Shown one piece after another: positions 11,906 through 22,703 of a stretch of DNA of 64,000 nucleotides (the stretch's first letter is position 1; every line of letters starts with the position of its first letter). The stretch comes from Panaeolus papilionaceus (lineage: Eukaryota; Basidiomycota; Agaricomycetes; Agaricales): the NCBI GenBank assembly GCA_015501605.1, contig JADNRZ010000015.1, positions 310,001-374,000 on the forward strand, written 5' to 3'. The position numbers and the translations under genes are program-made. The notes under the pieces were generated by a model that saw only the letters and a program-made list of their open reading frames with translations, made no database searches and was not told where the DNA came from.

Positions 11906-14254
11906 TCATTAGATATAATTTAAATATTTAATAATAGTATATAGAGTATTACTTGTACATTAGCTTATTAATCAGGGCTAGCCTATTATTCTAGAATTAT
12001 TTTACATTTGTATGTATTATTGTATTAAATCATTACTATACATTTAATAATAATTTTTAATTATATTTTGGTTAAATATACTTTACTGCAAATTTATTAT
12101 ATTTTATTCTGATTTATTACAAATTTTCTGCATTTTATTTTAATTTCTATGATTTTATTTTAATTTCTACAATTTTTTCTTTATTTTTTATGATTTTAAA
12201 TTAAATTATCTTATATCTTATCTTATCTTATATCTTATCTTATATCTTATCTTTGGTCCGTGCGCGATCAACTTCAGCAATTGATTGTTGATATTATTAT
12301 TCGTTTCCCTTCCCACCCTTGTTTCTTCCCTCCCCCCCATCATTCCCCTCCCCACCCAGCTTCCCTACCTCGTCAACATGCTCAATGTTGACCAGCGTTC
12401 GTCTTTCGCTCACGACGCCCGCCATCACCGTTAACAGCCACGTTCACCACCATTAACAGCCACGTCAGCCACGTCTGCCACCGTTAACGGCCACATCAGC
12501 CACATCAGCCACCGTTAACAGCCACCTCCGCCACCTCCACCACCTCCACCACCTCCACTTGTCACCACCATCGACTTTGCCAACCGCCACGTCATCGTCG
12601 GACACGAGCCACAGTAACCAAGTGAACAAGCGGCGTATCGAGGAGAAGGAGCGAGCGACGACGAGTCGGGTTCACCGAGAACGAACCCAGCGCCTCCCAG
12701 GTACGCCACCTTCCTCCCCATCTGCCCTTGAACGGTACTTATTAGCAACCCCAGATCCGACCCAGAGCGTACGAAGGCGCACAGAGCACGCGCACCGACA
12801 TACCCCATCCCGAAACCACCACCACCACCACCACCACCACCACCACCATCCTCCCCGCGACGTCCGCGAGTGCGAGGTGAACGCACACGTACCACCATGT
12901 GAGTACCTCGTACCGTGCTCCCTACCCCCTGCTGACCCCATGTAGACGCGTAGCGACGTGGCCGTGGCCACAACCCCCTACCACCCAGCCCTATTATCCC
13001 CCGCGACACGCGTGAGTGCGACGTGACACACATCACCAGGTGAGTACCCCATGCTCGTGACCTGTACCTTCCGCTGACCCCTACGTAGACGGTATCGACG
13101 TGCGCAGCCACCACCAGCCCCAGTCACCACCCCCCACTACCGTGTACCTCCACGAGGTGAGCACACGTACTACCTGTGCCTCGCTGCCCATGCCTTTTGC
13201 TGACCCCCCCCCTTCCCCCCTCCCATGTAGACCCCTTACGTAGACGCGTAGCGATGCACGCAGCTACGACCCGCCCCTGCTACCACCCACCACCCCTATT
13301 ATCCCGCAACGCGTGCGCCGTGCGACGTGATAACACAAACCAGCAGGTGAATACCCCGTGCCCCATGCCCTGTACCTCTTGCTGACCTCCGCATGTAGAC
13401 GCATAGCGATGCGACCAGCCCCATCCACCCCTTGTCTACACGAGGACCCCCCCGTGTGACCCCCCTGAGCAGGTAGTACGCCAGCAGGTGCCTACAACCC
13501 TCAGCGAAGCCCTCCCCTCTCCACCTATATCGCGATAAGTGCCGCTGGCCCTGGACACAGCACCTCCTCTACCCCTGTCCACGTTGTGATAGGCTGCGAG
13601 CCTACCTTATCTCCCCACCACCACCACCACTGCTGCCGTGAACATGTTGTGAAACCCGACACTTCACTGTGCACCACCATCTCCAACACACAACTAGGCT
13701 CCCTCACAAGCCCACTGATAACACATGTGAAACACTACTGTGTGTCGTGAGAAGGCCTACCAGCCCCTGACACGCATCACCAACCCCACCCCTTTTATTT
13801 TTTTCTTCTAGGTATGGACAGATGTTTGTGTTTCCGTAATAAACTTGCTAACCATCTTCTCATATCTAGGACCAGCTTGGTTTTTTTTTTTCTTTTTTTT
13901 TTTTTCTTTTTTCCCATTGCTCTCTCTCGCCATTTTCCATCACCAATCCTCTGTCTACAATTGGATTACCATTGTGATCATCACATTGTCATCCCTAATC
14001 CATTGTCTACGCTTGGATTACCAAATGTGACATTCGCTTTTTTTTTTTTTTTGGACTGAGACATCTTGCTTGTCCATGTTTGGATTACCGAACCTGACCT
14101 GCATTTGTGTCTTTTTTTTTCTTTTCTCCTGTGTGCTCTCTGTGGTCATAACCACAAATATTCATATCTTGGTGCATTTTGCATGGGGAAACTATTGTGA
14201 TTTTTTTTTCCTAACCCTAACCCTAGTCTTAAATAACTTGTAACTGTAGTCATT
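11906..14254 (+). other. Leader region of KDZ element: AT-rich, repeat-rich, possible non-coding exons
   Basis: Contains an AT-rich stretch to about 12250 ending in TATCTTATCT repeats, then a C-rich section with GCCACGTCAGCCACC-type tandem units (about 12420-12560), a CAC trinucleotide run (about 12819-12848), four intron-like cassettes (separate entry), T-runs at about 13879-13912, 14038-14052, 14111-14118 and 14200-14209, and a repeated TTGGATTACC motif (about 13960-14090). One open frame (12559-12945) is low complexity, and I do not support it as a separate gene. The stretch probably serves as promoter plus 5' leader for the gene at 14255. Confidence 0.55.
12899..13398 (+). repeat. Four tandem intron-like cassettes
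   Basis: Four segments each start with a splice-donor-like GTGAGT/GTGAGC/GTGAAT, contain GCTGACC near the end like a branch site, and finish in GTAG: 12899-12945 (47 nt), 13040-13088 (49 nt), 13157-13230 (74 nt) and 13347-13398 (52 nt). Three of the intervals between them share the pattern ACGC(G/A)TAGCGA(C/T)G...CCACC, so exon-like and intron-like parts appear to have been duplicated together. Either these are real introns in a multi-exon 5' UTR, or this is a minisatellite that happened to amplify a splice-site-bearing unit. Confidence 0.55.
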
Positions 14255-17200
14255 ATGCCAACAACTCGCAGTGGAAAGCAACCACAACCTGTATCACCAC
14301 CCAGAACTAACCAAGCAAATAAACATAGCTTGGCTAGTCCTAACTCACCTAAGAATACTCGAAAGAAGCCAAAAAAGAAGGCTTCCGAGGCTGAAGACGA
14401 GAATGAGCCTGCACTTGCACCTGCTCCCAAGAAGAAAGCGAAAAAAAAGTCAAAGGCAACTAGGTATGTCCTGACACACACTGTATTGTTATTCTTTTTA
14501 ACTAATTATATCACTAGAACTACTGCAGACAAGGATGCTGAAGTTGCAGCAGCACCAGTTCTCAAGGCAACTGGGTATGTATCTATTCTTGCTCTTTACT
14601 AAAGCATGACTTAATCAATCTTTATAGAGTTGAAGCTATACTCCTTGCTGCAAAAACCTCCATCGCACCTCCTCCCCGTTCTCTTCGTAGTCACACTAAG
14701 GCCAATGCTGCCACACCTTCTACTCCAAGCCTTGCTTCTGCTGCTGAAATCATTGCTCCTGAGCGCATTCGTTGATCAGATCTCCAATCTACCTTATCTT
14801 CTGATGATGAAACCTCTGAGATTGCACCACAAAAATGGAAGGGGAAGGAGAAGGCTATTGAGACAGAATATCCAGGCATAGAATACCCTCGATTTGATCT
14901 TGATATTGATCTTGAGTTTCGGGAGACTTTTGGGCAATCTAATGACTTCAATATGCCTGTCGATGAGAGCAGTGATGAGGATGATGATGATGATGAAGAA
15001 GACGAAGATGAAGCTGCTATGGCAGCTCATGATGCAGCAGACTATGTTGAAGACAATGATAGGGGTGAGGAAGAAGATGACTTTGCGATGTATGTTGAAG
15101 AGGAAAGTGAACTTGATGTCATGTCATCTCAAATGGAGGACAAGTTGGATATCAACCACAGTGAGTCTTATTTTATTCATGCTGATACCTTCTAATGGTG
15201 TCTTCAGTTCCTGCTAATGGATCTTCCAAAACTACTGGTGGTCATATTCGTGGCAGAGCCTTAGGCAATTCTGCCAAGATGGCTGACTTGGCACACATGG
15301 ATATACATCAAGAGCCAGAGCCATTAATGGGTCTTGTACAAGTCTATCTGGCTTCAGAGAGTACCACTGTCAACCCCAACTCCAATCCTCCTCTTACTTC
15401 ATTTGTTATTCCATCCATGTCTTCTCTCGCTGCTGTTCTTGAAGCTATACTTCAAAATCATCTTCCAGCACTTAAAGGTATATATTTATATTGTCTGTAA
15501 CTAGATATTTTCTAATTTTTTATAGGTCGCAATCCTTTGGTTCATGTTTGGACTTCATTTGGACAAGAAGGAGCCCCTTTTTGGTTGTCATATGGAATTC
15601 TGAACAATATTGACTCTCCAAAATATCATGGCCAGTCTTGGTTTGTTGATCAAAGTTCTTCTACTTATATGCTCTATGTTTTATTTGTATGTCCTACTTA
15701 TATTCATTATGTATTCCATCACTTATCTATCTTGTAGCAAACAACACTTCTATCTACTCCAGCATCCAGTGCTCCTGTCTCAGCTTCCTCCCAGCTCTCC
15801 TCTCATCCTTCTTTTTCTGTTGCTGCAGCATCTTCATCCTCCCGCTCTGCTTCTCCTCATACCACTACTATTGCAAAATCTGGTGGTTCAATCAGCGATG
15901 ATGCAATCATTACTTTTCTCAATCTTGATCCTGACTTGGCTCAAAAACCACCAACAAGAAGTCCCATTAAAGCCACATACCAACACTGGGCACACTTCAT
16001 GGAGAAAAGAAAGGAACTTGCTGAACTTAAAACCACCCATCCAAATTCATTAGCAGCAAAAATCACAAACTCTCTGCTTTTTGGTTTATTTTGCAGCACT
16101 GGATCACAAGCAACTTGGAAGACTTTCGACCATGTTCATCTATTTCCCAATCTTCAAGAATGGTTTACCAATCCATCTCCAGATCCCAGTCTCACTACTG
16201 CAGTTTGGAAAGGCTGGAAGCCAGACTTTTCAACTTTGAAGAAATTCTATGTTGAACAAGGTCTTATGCGGGAGGATAGCACTGGAGGAAGTAGCATTAT
16301 TCAAGGCAAGCTGACTAGTTTGATGGAGTCAAAAGATAGGAGATACAAGGAATATGAGGCTGCATTGGAACTTGAAGCAGAAAAGGAAAGAAGGGAGGAA
16401 AGGGAGAAGAGGAAGGAGGAAAAGAAGAAGAGAAAGGTGAAAGAGAAGGTCAAAGATAAGGAGAGGGGTAAAAAGAGAGAGGAAAAGGGAAACAAAGAAG
16501 ATAATTCGTCTACGAACAATTTGTAAGTTTTAGTGAAACTGTATGTTGGACTTGTATCGAAATCAATGTTATATAGCTTGATGAAATCTCTGCTTGCAAC
16601 TATCAGTCAGATTCTTCTCCTGGTGGCATATATGCTTGCATTATTATCCAAATCTCCATCACTTGTCACCTTGCTTGCTGCTCTATATTCTATACCTTTG
16701 GTTATCGCAGCACCTACTCAAGAATTTCCAGCAATTACATTTGCAGCATTCAACCAAGTTATACTTGAAAACTTCCATGCAGATATCAAGCTGGACACTG
16801 TTTTAATATTGCTCTTCAGCATTCTTGAAAACCCAGAAGTCTTTAATCACCATAGCCGACAAAAGTACAAGAAAGTTGGAGCAGAGCATTTGGCATCATT
16901 CAATGGGTGGATCTCTGCATTTTCCAATACTTTGCTACATCAACTTCCAAACCATGAAAAAGATGTATTTGGACCAGATGCATCCTCTGGAGAAACAGGA
17001 ACAAGAATGATTGACTGTATCGACAATGTAGCTTCAGCAGTTGGATTCCAATCATACTCTGTCAAAGGCAAAAAACTGCGGACTTTGAAACCCATCAATT
17101 TTCAGTCACTACAGCCTATCCACATCATTGCTCCAATATCTTTTGAATGTGAAACCCACACATGTGAGCCCTATGCTCTCCACAGACTTACAGCATCTCG

Positions 17201-18788
17201 TGATCTACCTCAAGTGAAACTCCTTAAGGATGGAAAAGTGATCAAATATGCCTATGTTATCCAGGGAAAATGCAGCCACTGTAACACTATATATGCAGCA
17301 GATTGAGAAACCTTTGATCATACTGATAATACCAATCAGACTTTGAAGTACTGAACATATCTTAACTCTGCTCGGTATCTAAAGCTTGGTCAATCAGTTT
17401 GGTGTGATCGTGCCTATTCCAATGCAGTTGTCACTGGTATATATTCCTTCCATGCATCTGCAGCAGCCTACACACAATTCTGGAACCTAGCCTTTGCTGG
17501 CTCTGATATAAAGCTAAATCATTGACACACTTGGCAGGCTTTTATCCAAGAGTCAATTCGGTCTATTGCACAAGATTCTGGCAAACATCTCACCATTCCT
17601 AATAACCTCCCAATTGAAACTGTGACAGAATATGCCTTCAAAATCTTGGGAGATAAAGGCAAAATTCATCCTTCTAAATCACATACCTGTTCCCAATGCA
17701 CCCATCCATATAAATCCCAACCTGATATAATACCTGCTAATATCAGGCGTGGTGATGATGATGTAGTGGAAGCTGCTATTCCTCCAAATATGACTGTTAA
17801 TGTTGATGATCCTAATGCATCAGCATATAAACCTGTCCAAATGGTTGTGGTGGATGGAATTGTTACAGGACCTACACATTGTGCTTATCCAGGTTGCACT
17901 AGTTCTCTTGCAAATCATTGTGGAGAATCATTTTGCATTACTCATGTGAATGAGTGGGCAAATCGATGCTGTGTAGTTGACTGCAGAAGTGACTTGATTC
18001 CTAACACCTATGCTTGTGCTCAGCACCAACCACTCTGGAAGAAGCATCAATACCAACACAGCAAAACCTATCTGTCAGGACTACGACGTGCATTGCAAAG
18101 ACCTGCAGAGCATGAAGAGTGGCAACCTCAACTTAGAGATCAACACCAGCAGCAGCACGATGACAATAATGAGGACAATGATACACGAAAGCACTACTTT
18201 GGCTCAAGCCGCTTTTACTGTGTTGAAACCATCTGTGCACCATGTGGTGCTGTAATTCCATGGACTCTATTTTCCAAAGCAGAATCTCCAACTAGCATAC
18301 TTGAATTTTTGGCAGATGTCTACCCAACTCCTGAGGAGAGACCTGACTTTATTTGCATTGATAAAGCCTGTATGGTGTTACACACTGCGGTTACCAATGG
18401 AAGCTGGAACAGATTATGGAAGAATACAACCCGATTCATTGTTGATGCATATCACTATATCAATCACAAAGCAACAGACCAACTTTGTCGCACATTCTGT
18501 AATCCTGCTCCTGCTGATGGTTCCCAGCCCAACCTTGTGATTGTGGGATATAACAAGGATGGCCAGCCTTATCTCATGCGTGCATTTAATACTCAAGCCT
18601 GTGAGCAATTAAATGCATGGTTAGGAGGCTTTGATTCTATTCTGAAGCGTCTTAAACTCGGAAATTTCCAATGGTTTTTACATGCTATGCTGTATTACCA
18701 TACAAGATTTGTTCTTAAAAAGAAAGCTGGACAGGATAACGATATAGATGACATAGATGATGCAGAAGGTGATGATGATACTTTGTAA
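14255..18788 (+). pseudogene. KDZ-type transposase gene with CxC5/CxC6 clusters (copy 2), four TGA stops
   Basis: Multi-exon gene starting MPTTRSGKQ at 14255; the first intron is 14464-14517. Order: Lys-rich start; an Asp/Glu-rich stretch (about 14960-15130); a long middle region ending in a Lys/Glu-rich charged segment (about 16340-16520); an 84-nt intron (16523-16606) that joins it in frame to a hydrophobic segment (MLALLS at 16632); a CxC5-like region; a Cys pair in HTCSQC; a CxC6-like cluster (CAYPGC, C-x-TH, CCVVDC, CAQH; about 17880-18030); then the conserved region with FYCVETICAPCG, FICIDKAC, IVDAYHY and TQACEQLNAWLGGF; acidic tail; stop at 18786-18788. In-frame TGA codons at 14773, 17304, 17352 and 17523 interrupt an otherwise continuous frame. 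At 17523 copy 1 has Arg (RRHIWQAF versus stop-HTWQAF). The KDZ family is known from basidiomycete genomes as cut-and-paste elements. Candidate catalytic acids are in FICIDKAC, IVDAYHY and CEQLNAW, which is inference. Sequence 18789-19030 is the 3' flank without a gene. Confidence 0.83.
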
Positions 18789-19029
18789 AAAAATCATAAA
18801 ACAATATGTCATTAGCTGTAAAACTACTTTGTAATAACTCAATCTCATTGTCTTATCAAGTGTACTACCATCTCTCTTTGTACTATTGTCCTATCTGCTC
18901 TTGTCTTGTTCTTATCTCCATTCTATTGCACCATTACCTATCTTGTTGCTATATCCATTATTGTTAGATAGTGCTTTGACTCCAATGGAATAACTTTTAT
19001 TGGTGTATCTAACTAGGACAAGACCAGTA

Positions 19030-19230
19030 AGTATCACTTAGAGTTTGGCTGATACTCAGCTGATACTCGGCTGATCATCGGCTGATCATCGGCTGATACT
19101 CAGCTGAGGCTCAGCTGATAAAAAGCACTTCTTTTCAAAATCTGATGTTAAACTGAAGTTGAGCTGAGGCTCAGCCGATGAGCCGATACTCAGCTGAGCC
19201 TCGGCCGAAAGGCTGGTGTTAGTGTAAAGT
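19030..19230. repeat. Right subterminal array and TIR of the KDZ element
   Basis: GCTGATACTCAGC-type units in both orientations lead into GGCTGGTGTTAGTGTAAAGT, the inverted copy of the left terminus. Copy-to-copy agreement with the foldback element terminus is 18 of the outer 20 positions by eye. Confidence 0.82.
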
Positions 19231-22200
19231 ACTGTCATCGCTAATATACATGAGATAAACTACATATACACCAACTCCTACTAAATACTCCAATTGTATC
19301 AAGAAATGAAGGGGGCTTAAGAGCTGCCCCAAGCTCAGAAGGGGACCTAAGGGCGATGGTTATGAAGCATAGCTTGCCTAAATCCAGGACAGGGGCAGTG
19401 CTGCGAAGCGGCAGTGCAGAGGAGTGGTGGAAGAAAAAACCGAAGAGAGAAGGGTGCCCGCCAAAGACGTATGTGTTGAATCACAGTAAACATCTACATC
19501 CAGAACAACTTACTAGCGCACATGCCAGAGCACGGTCTTGGGAAGTGCTGAAGGATGATAACCCAACCCCCTCCATCCACTCAGCCATACCCAGCGCGAT
19601 TGCGAGGCCTGGTGAAGGAGAACGCGGCAGGGTTATCCTTGAGGAAGTGCACCAACCCAACAAGAGTTGATGGAACAGATTTGCCTTTGAACAAGCAACA
19701 ACGGGCAAGAATGTGGAGTCGGTCCATGCGTGGTGAGCCGCAGGGGCAGGCTGTGGGTTCCAGAGGTTTGAAGCGCGCATAATATGAGCCCATTGGAGCG
19801 TGGTTGGTGATGCAACGCACAGCGCGAGCCGTTAATGTAGGGGACTCGTTGATTTGAGGGATCCATTGGCCGGACTTTGCAGTGGTTGGAGTGATTTCGA
19901 TGTCCTTGAGGGACTTGAGCACCAAGAAGTGATGCCCTCGCACTTGTGGAGCCATGAACTGGCAAGTCCATGCCCCTTCGCACCTAGCATCAGCCTCGCG
20001 ACGAAGCCAGGAGAGGGTAGTGTTGACTTTGCAACCAACAGAGACAGTGAGCTGACATGCCATGCAGTGAGCTTTGTAGTGGGGTGCCCAACGAATTGTC
20101 GACGGCACATGGACAAAGGTGAGCAAGTGATCTTCACTTCTGGAGAACCACTCAGCTAGCAGACGACAGTTGGCCAGGGCATGCACCTGACCAGGACCAA
20201 CAGATGGATCCACAGACCGCATGGCCATGCCCAAGCTATCAGTGAATACCGCGATGTGTGTGCACCCCTCCTGGCGCAAGGCGAAGGAAATAGCGCACCG
20301 AATGGCAAAGAGCTCCGCATCCTGAGCCAGAGACTTGCCTGCAACGTTCTTGGAGCTGTGGAACTCCTGCCCATTGCAATAATACACTGCCGAGACAGTG
20401 GACTGATGGCGCCATGATGGAGGCACAGAGGTGTCCACAATAGCTGACACAGTGTGGGGGCTGGTATCTCCCCAGCCAAGGATGGTGTCCAACTTGTCGC
20501 GGCGTGTTTCGGCGCTCGTGCCTGGTATGGTGCTCCTGGTGATGATGCGATCGTGAAAACAATCAAGCAAGTGGTGGCCTGGACGAGCCTCTGGAGGGAA
20601 TCCCTGCATTGGTTCTTCAAGGTGGAGGAGGTTCTTGTCGATCTCCATGACTGCACTCCGGACTTTGGCCTTCTGGGCACCAGTCATCTTCGAGATGGCT
20701 CAAGGGTGAGGGTGTGCCTTGCCAGCGTGCTGCTTGCTCATGAGAGAGCGAAGCGGATGGGTGTCTGCAAGCATGCTCACACAAAGCGTGGAATGATCGG
20801 TGAGGCGTTTGAGATTGAGTGGAATGGGGATGAGGGCAGCAAGTGCTTCAACAGCGCCAGTGGGAGCAGTACTAAACGCACCAGTGATCCAGAGAGCAGC
20901 TTTTCGCTGCATTTTGACGAGTTCAGCAAGGAGTGTCTTGTTGTGAGCACCATCGTAGAACCAGAGGCGGTGACCGTATGTCTGGGCTGGAGGCCCATCA
21001 ACTTTGTCTCCCTCCTTGTTGGAGGTCGACAGTGCAGTCCTGATCACATGCCATGGTGGTTCTTGGATGAAAAGAAGATCATACACATTTTGCATACAAT
21101 CTAGTAACAGGTCTCTACATGTCCATAATTTTTACAAACATTTTGACAATATACTCTAATATCCTTCATTTTTAAACTCATTTCTGAGAATGGGGGTTAG
21201 CAGGTTTGGATGTGTGGCCATACCGGCTACTCACCTTTTGATACATCTTGACATAGTAGGTATCATTGTACCTATTGTGCCAGAATGCGCACTTGCAGGA
21301 ATCCACGCTGTGTTCCTTCCCGCAGTTGAGGCAGGGGAATTGATGAGGGCAGTCTTGGTCAGCCGGGGGAGTACTTGTCAGTCCCCCCTGAGTACCATAC
21401 AGACTCCGTACGGACTCCCTAGGGACTCCCTAGGGACTCTCTGCCAAAAAACACAGCATTGCCACCTAACACAACTGTGGACACCCTCAACTACAACACC
21501 AGCATACAACGACAGTGCAAACAAACAAAAAAACAAGGCAAAATTACCTTGTATTATGAGAAATTTGTAATATATGTGCTGGAGTCACTTGAGTACCATA
21601 GGGACTCCCTAGGGACTCTCTGGACTCCCTATGGACTTTTTACATATATCACCTAAATTTGATGTTTTGATAGGTTTCAGACAAATTCATATATACAGTG
21701 TCCCTAGGGAGTCCCTACAGACTCTGTGCAGACTCCCTAGGGACTCCCTGGGACTCTGGCAGTAATACAAGGCAATTATGGGAAATACTGTGAGTACATT
21801 TGTCCATATATTGTAATGACTAATTATTATCTACATCAGAGTCATCTGCATTTGCATTATCCAATTTTCCTGGAGTTCCTATGGAGTCCCTATGGAGTCC
21901 ATCAGAGTTCGTAGGGAGTCCCTACAGAGTCCGTAGGGACTCCCTAGGGACTCTGTATATGGATTTGTCTGAAACCTATCAAAACATCAAATTTAGGTAA
22001 TATATGTAAAAAGTCCGTAGGGAGTCCAGAGAGTCCCTAGGGAGTCCTTATGGTACTCCAGGGGGACTGAGAAGTTCAGAGCCGGGGTGGCCAAAACTGG
22101 AGGGTTGGCGTTTTCGTTGCCTTTGCAGCAACCCACCATGGCATGGTGGTGGTCCCTAAGATGGGGACCCCCGCAAATAGGACACATCGGGATCTTGGCC

Positions 22201-22703
22201 CGACAGTGGAGCGAATCGTGGCCCCATCTGAAGCACCTCTGGCAACAGGGGACCCTGCGATTCGGGGTGGCAGTTTGGATGAGGCAGCTGTGTCCACAAA
22301 TCATCATGGATGTGCCAATGAGCTGTTTAGCCTGGGCTCCGTTCTGGGAGTCCCATAGATCAAAGTAGACGGTTGCAGTAGTGGCCATCTTGGAGTTGCA
22401 GATCATGCGCACTTTCGAGCCCAGCGCGAAAGCGGGCACCAGCGGGGACCGTTGAATGGCTGCGTGGATGTCTGTTTCGGTAATCTTGACCTTGGTGGTC
22501 ATGCTGCTGTAAATTGGGATGTCGATGATCTTAAGGTACAACGTCGACGATGGGAGGGTGACCTGGGGCAACAGAGGGCCCTGGGTTTCCGGGAAGAACT
22601 TGCGTGCGACAGACTTGACAAGGTTGATGTCTTGGTCCACCGCCACATGTGTACACTTGACAGTGTAGCCATTAAAGGCGCGACCACATGAGAGAGCGTG
22701 CCC
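19231..22703 (-). pseudogene. LINE fragment B: internally deleted copy with RNase H and ORF1 zinc knuckles
   Basis: Minus-strand LINE interrupted by a MITE (21369-22079). The last part of the 3' UTR and its poly(A) are missing, replaced by the KDZ right end. Frame 21095-19581 holds a short endonuclease start (LLFIQEPPWH), then jumps directly to the RT thumb (TYGHRLWFY) and continues through an RNase H domain (VFTDSLGMAM; Asp/Glu residues present) to a C-terminal Cys motif. RT palm and most of the endonuclease are deleted in frame. A TGA at 20700-20702 replaces the CGA of copy A. ORF1 (22703-21178, around the MITE) has CCHC-like knuckles (CQRCFRWGHDSLHC and CPICGGPHLRDHHHAMVGCC) and ends in ATGA shared with the ORF2 start (21181-21178). 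The ORF1 N-terminal half is missing. Confidence 0.85.
21369..22079. mobile_element. Complete CTAGGG-rich MITE with 8-bp target duplication
   Basis: Inserted in LINE B ORF1. Target duplication AGCCGGGG is at 21361-21368 and 22080-22087. Termini are GAGTACTTGTCAGTCCCC on the left and, inverted, CTGAACTTCTCAGTCCCC on the right. The body (711 bp) is packed with GGGACTCCCTAGGGACTCC variants and has long internal inverted repeats, including a TTACATATAT(T/C)ACCTAAATTTG block in both orientations. No coding capacity. An 8-bp duplication fits hAT or KDZ-type transposases; which one mobilises it is not shown here. Confidence 0.92.

Larger units (their letters stand above)
11578..19230 (+). mobile_element. 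Full-length KDZ-type DNA transposon, about 7.65 kb
   Basis: Terminal inverted repeats ACTTTACACTAAC at 11578 and 19230 extend imperfectly into CTTTTCGGC/CCTTTCGGC. Inside both ends are arrays of CAGCTGAG and TCGGCTGA motifs (11600-11905 and about 19030-19215). The interior has a leader with repeats (11906-14254) and one large transposase gene (14255-18788). Flanking hexamers are AGGACT on the left and AGTACT on the right; this could be an imperfect target duplication, or AGTACT may belong to the repeat itself. Left flank is LINE A reading frame and right flank is LINE B 3' UTR, so the site is not one uninterrupted LINE. Confidence 0.85.

Noticed and set aside
12672..12971. Trp-rich minus-strand open frame
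   Set aside because: Antisense of the CAC trinucleotide run; low complexity.
14210..14225. CCTAACCCTAACCCTAG, telomere-like
   Set aside because: Only about two and a half units, inside a transposon leader; not enough for an interstitial telomere.
21184..21234. 51-nt intron between LINE ORF1 and ORF2
   Set aside because: Ends fit GT..AG, but ORF1 reads through it in frame to the ATGA overlap; kept only as an alternative.
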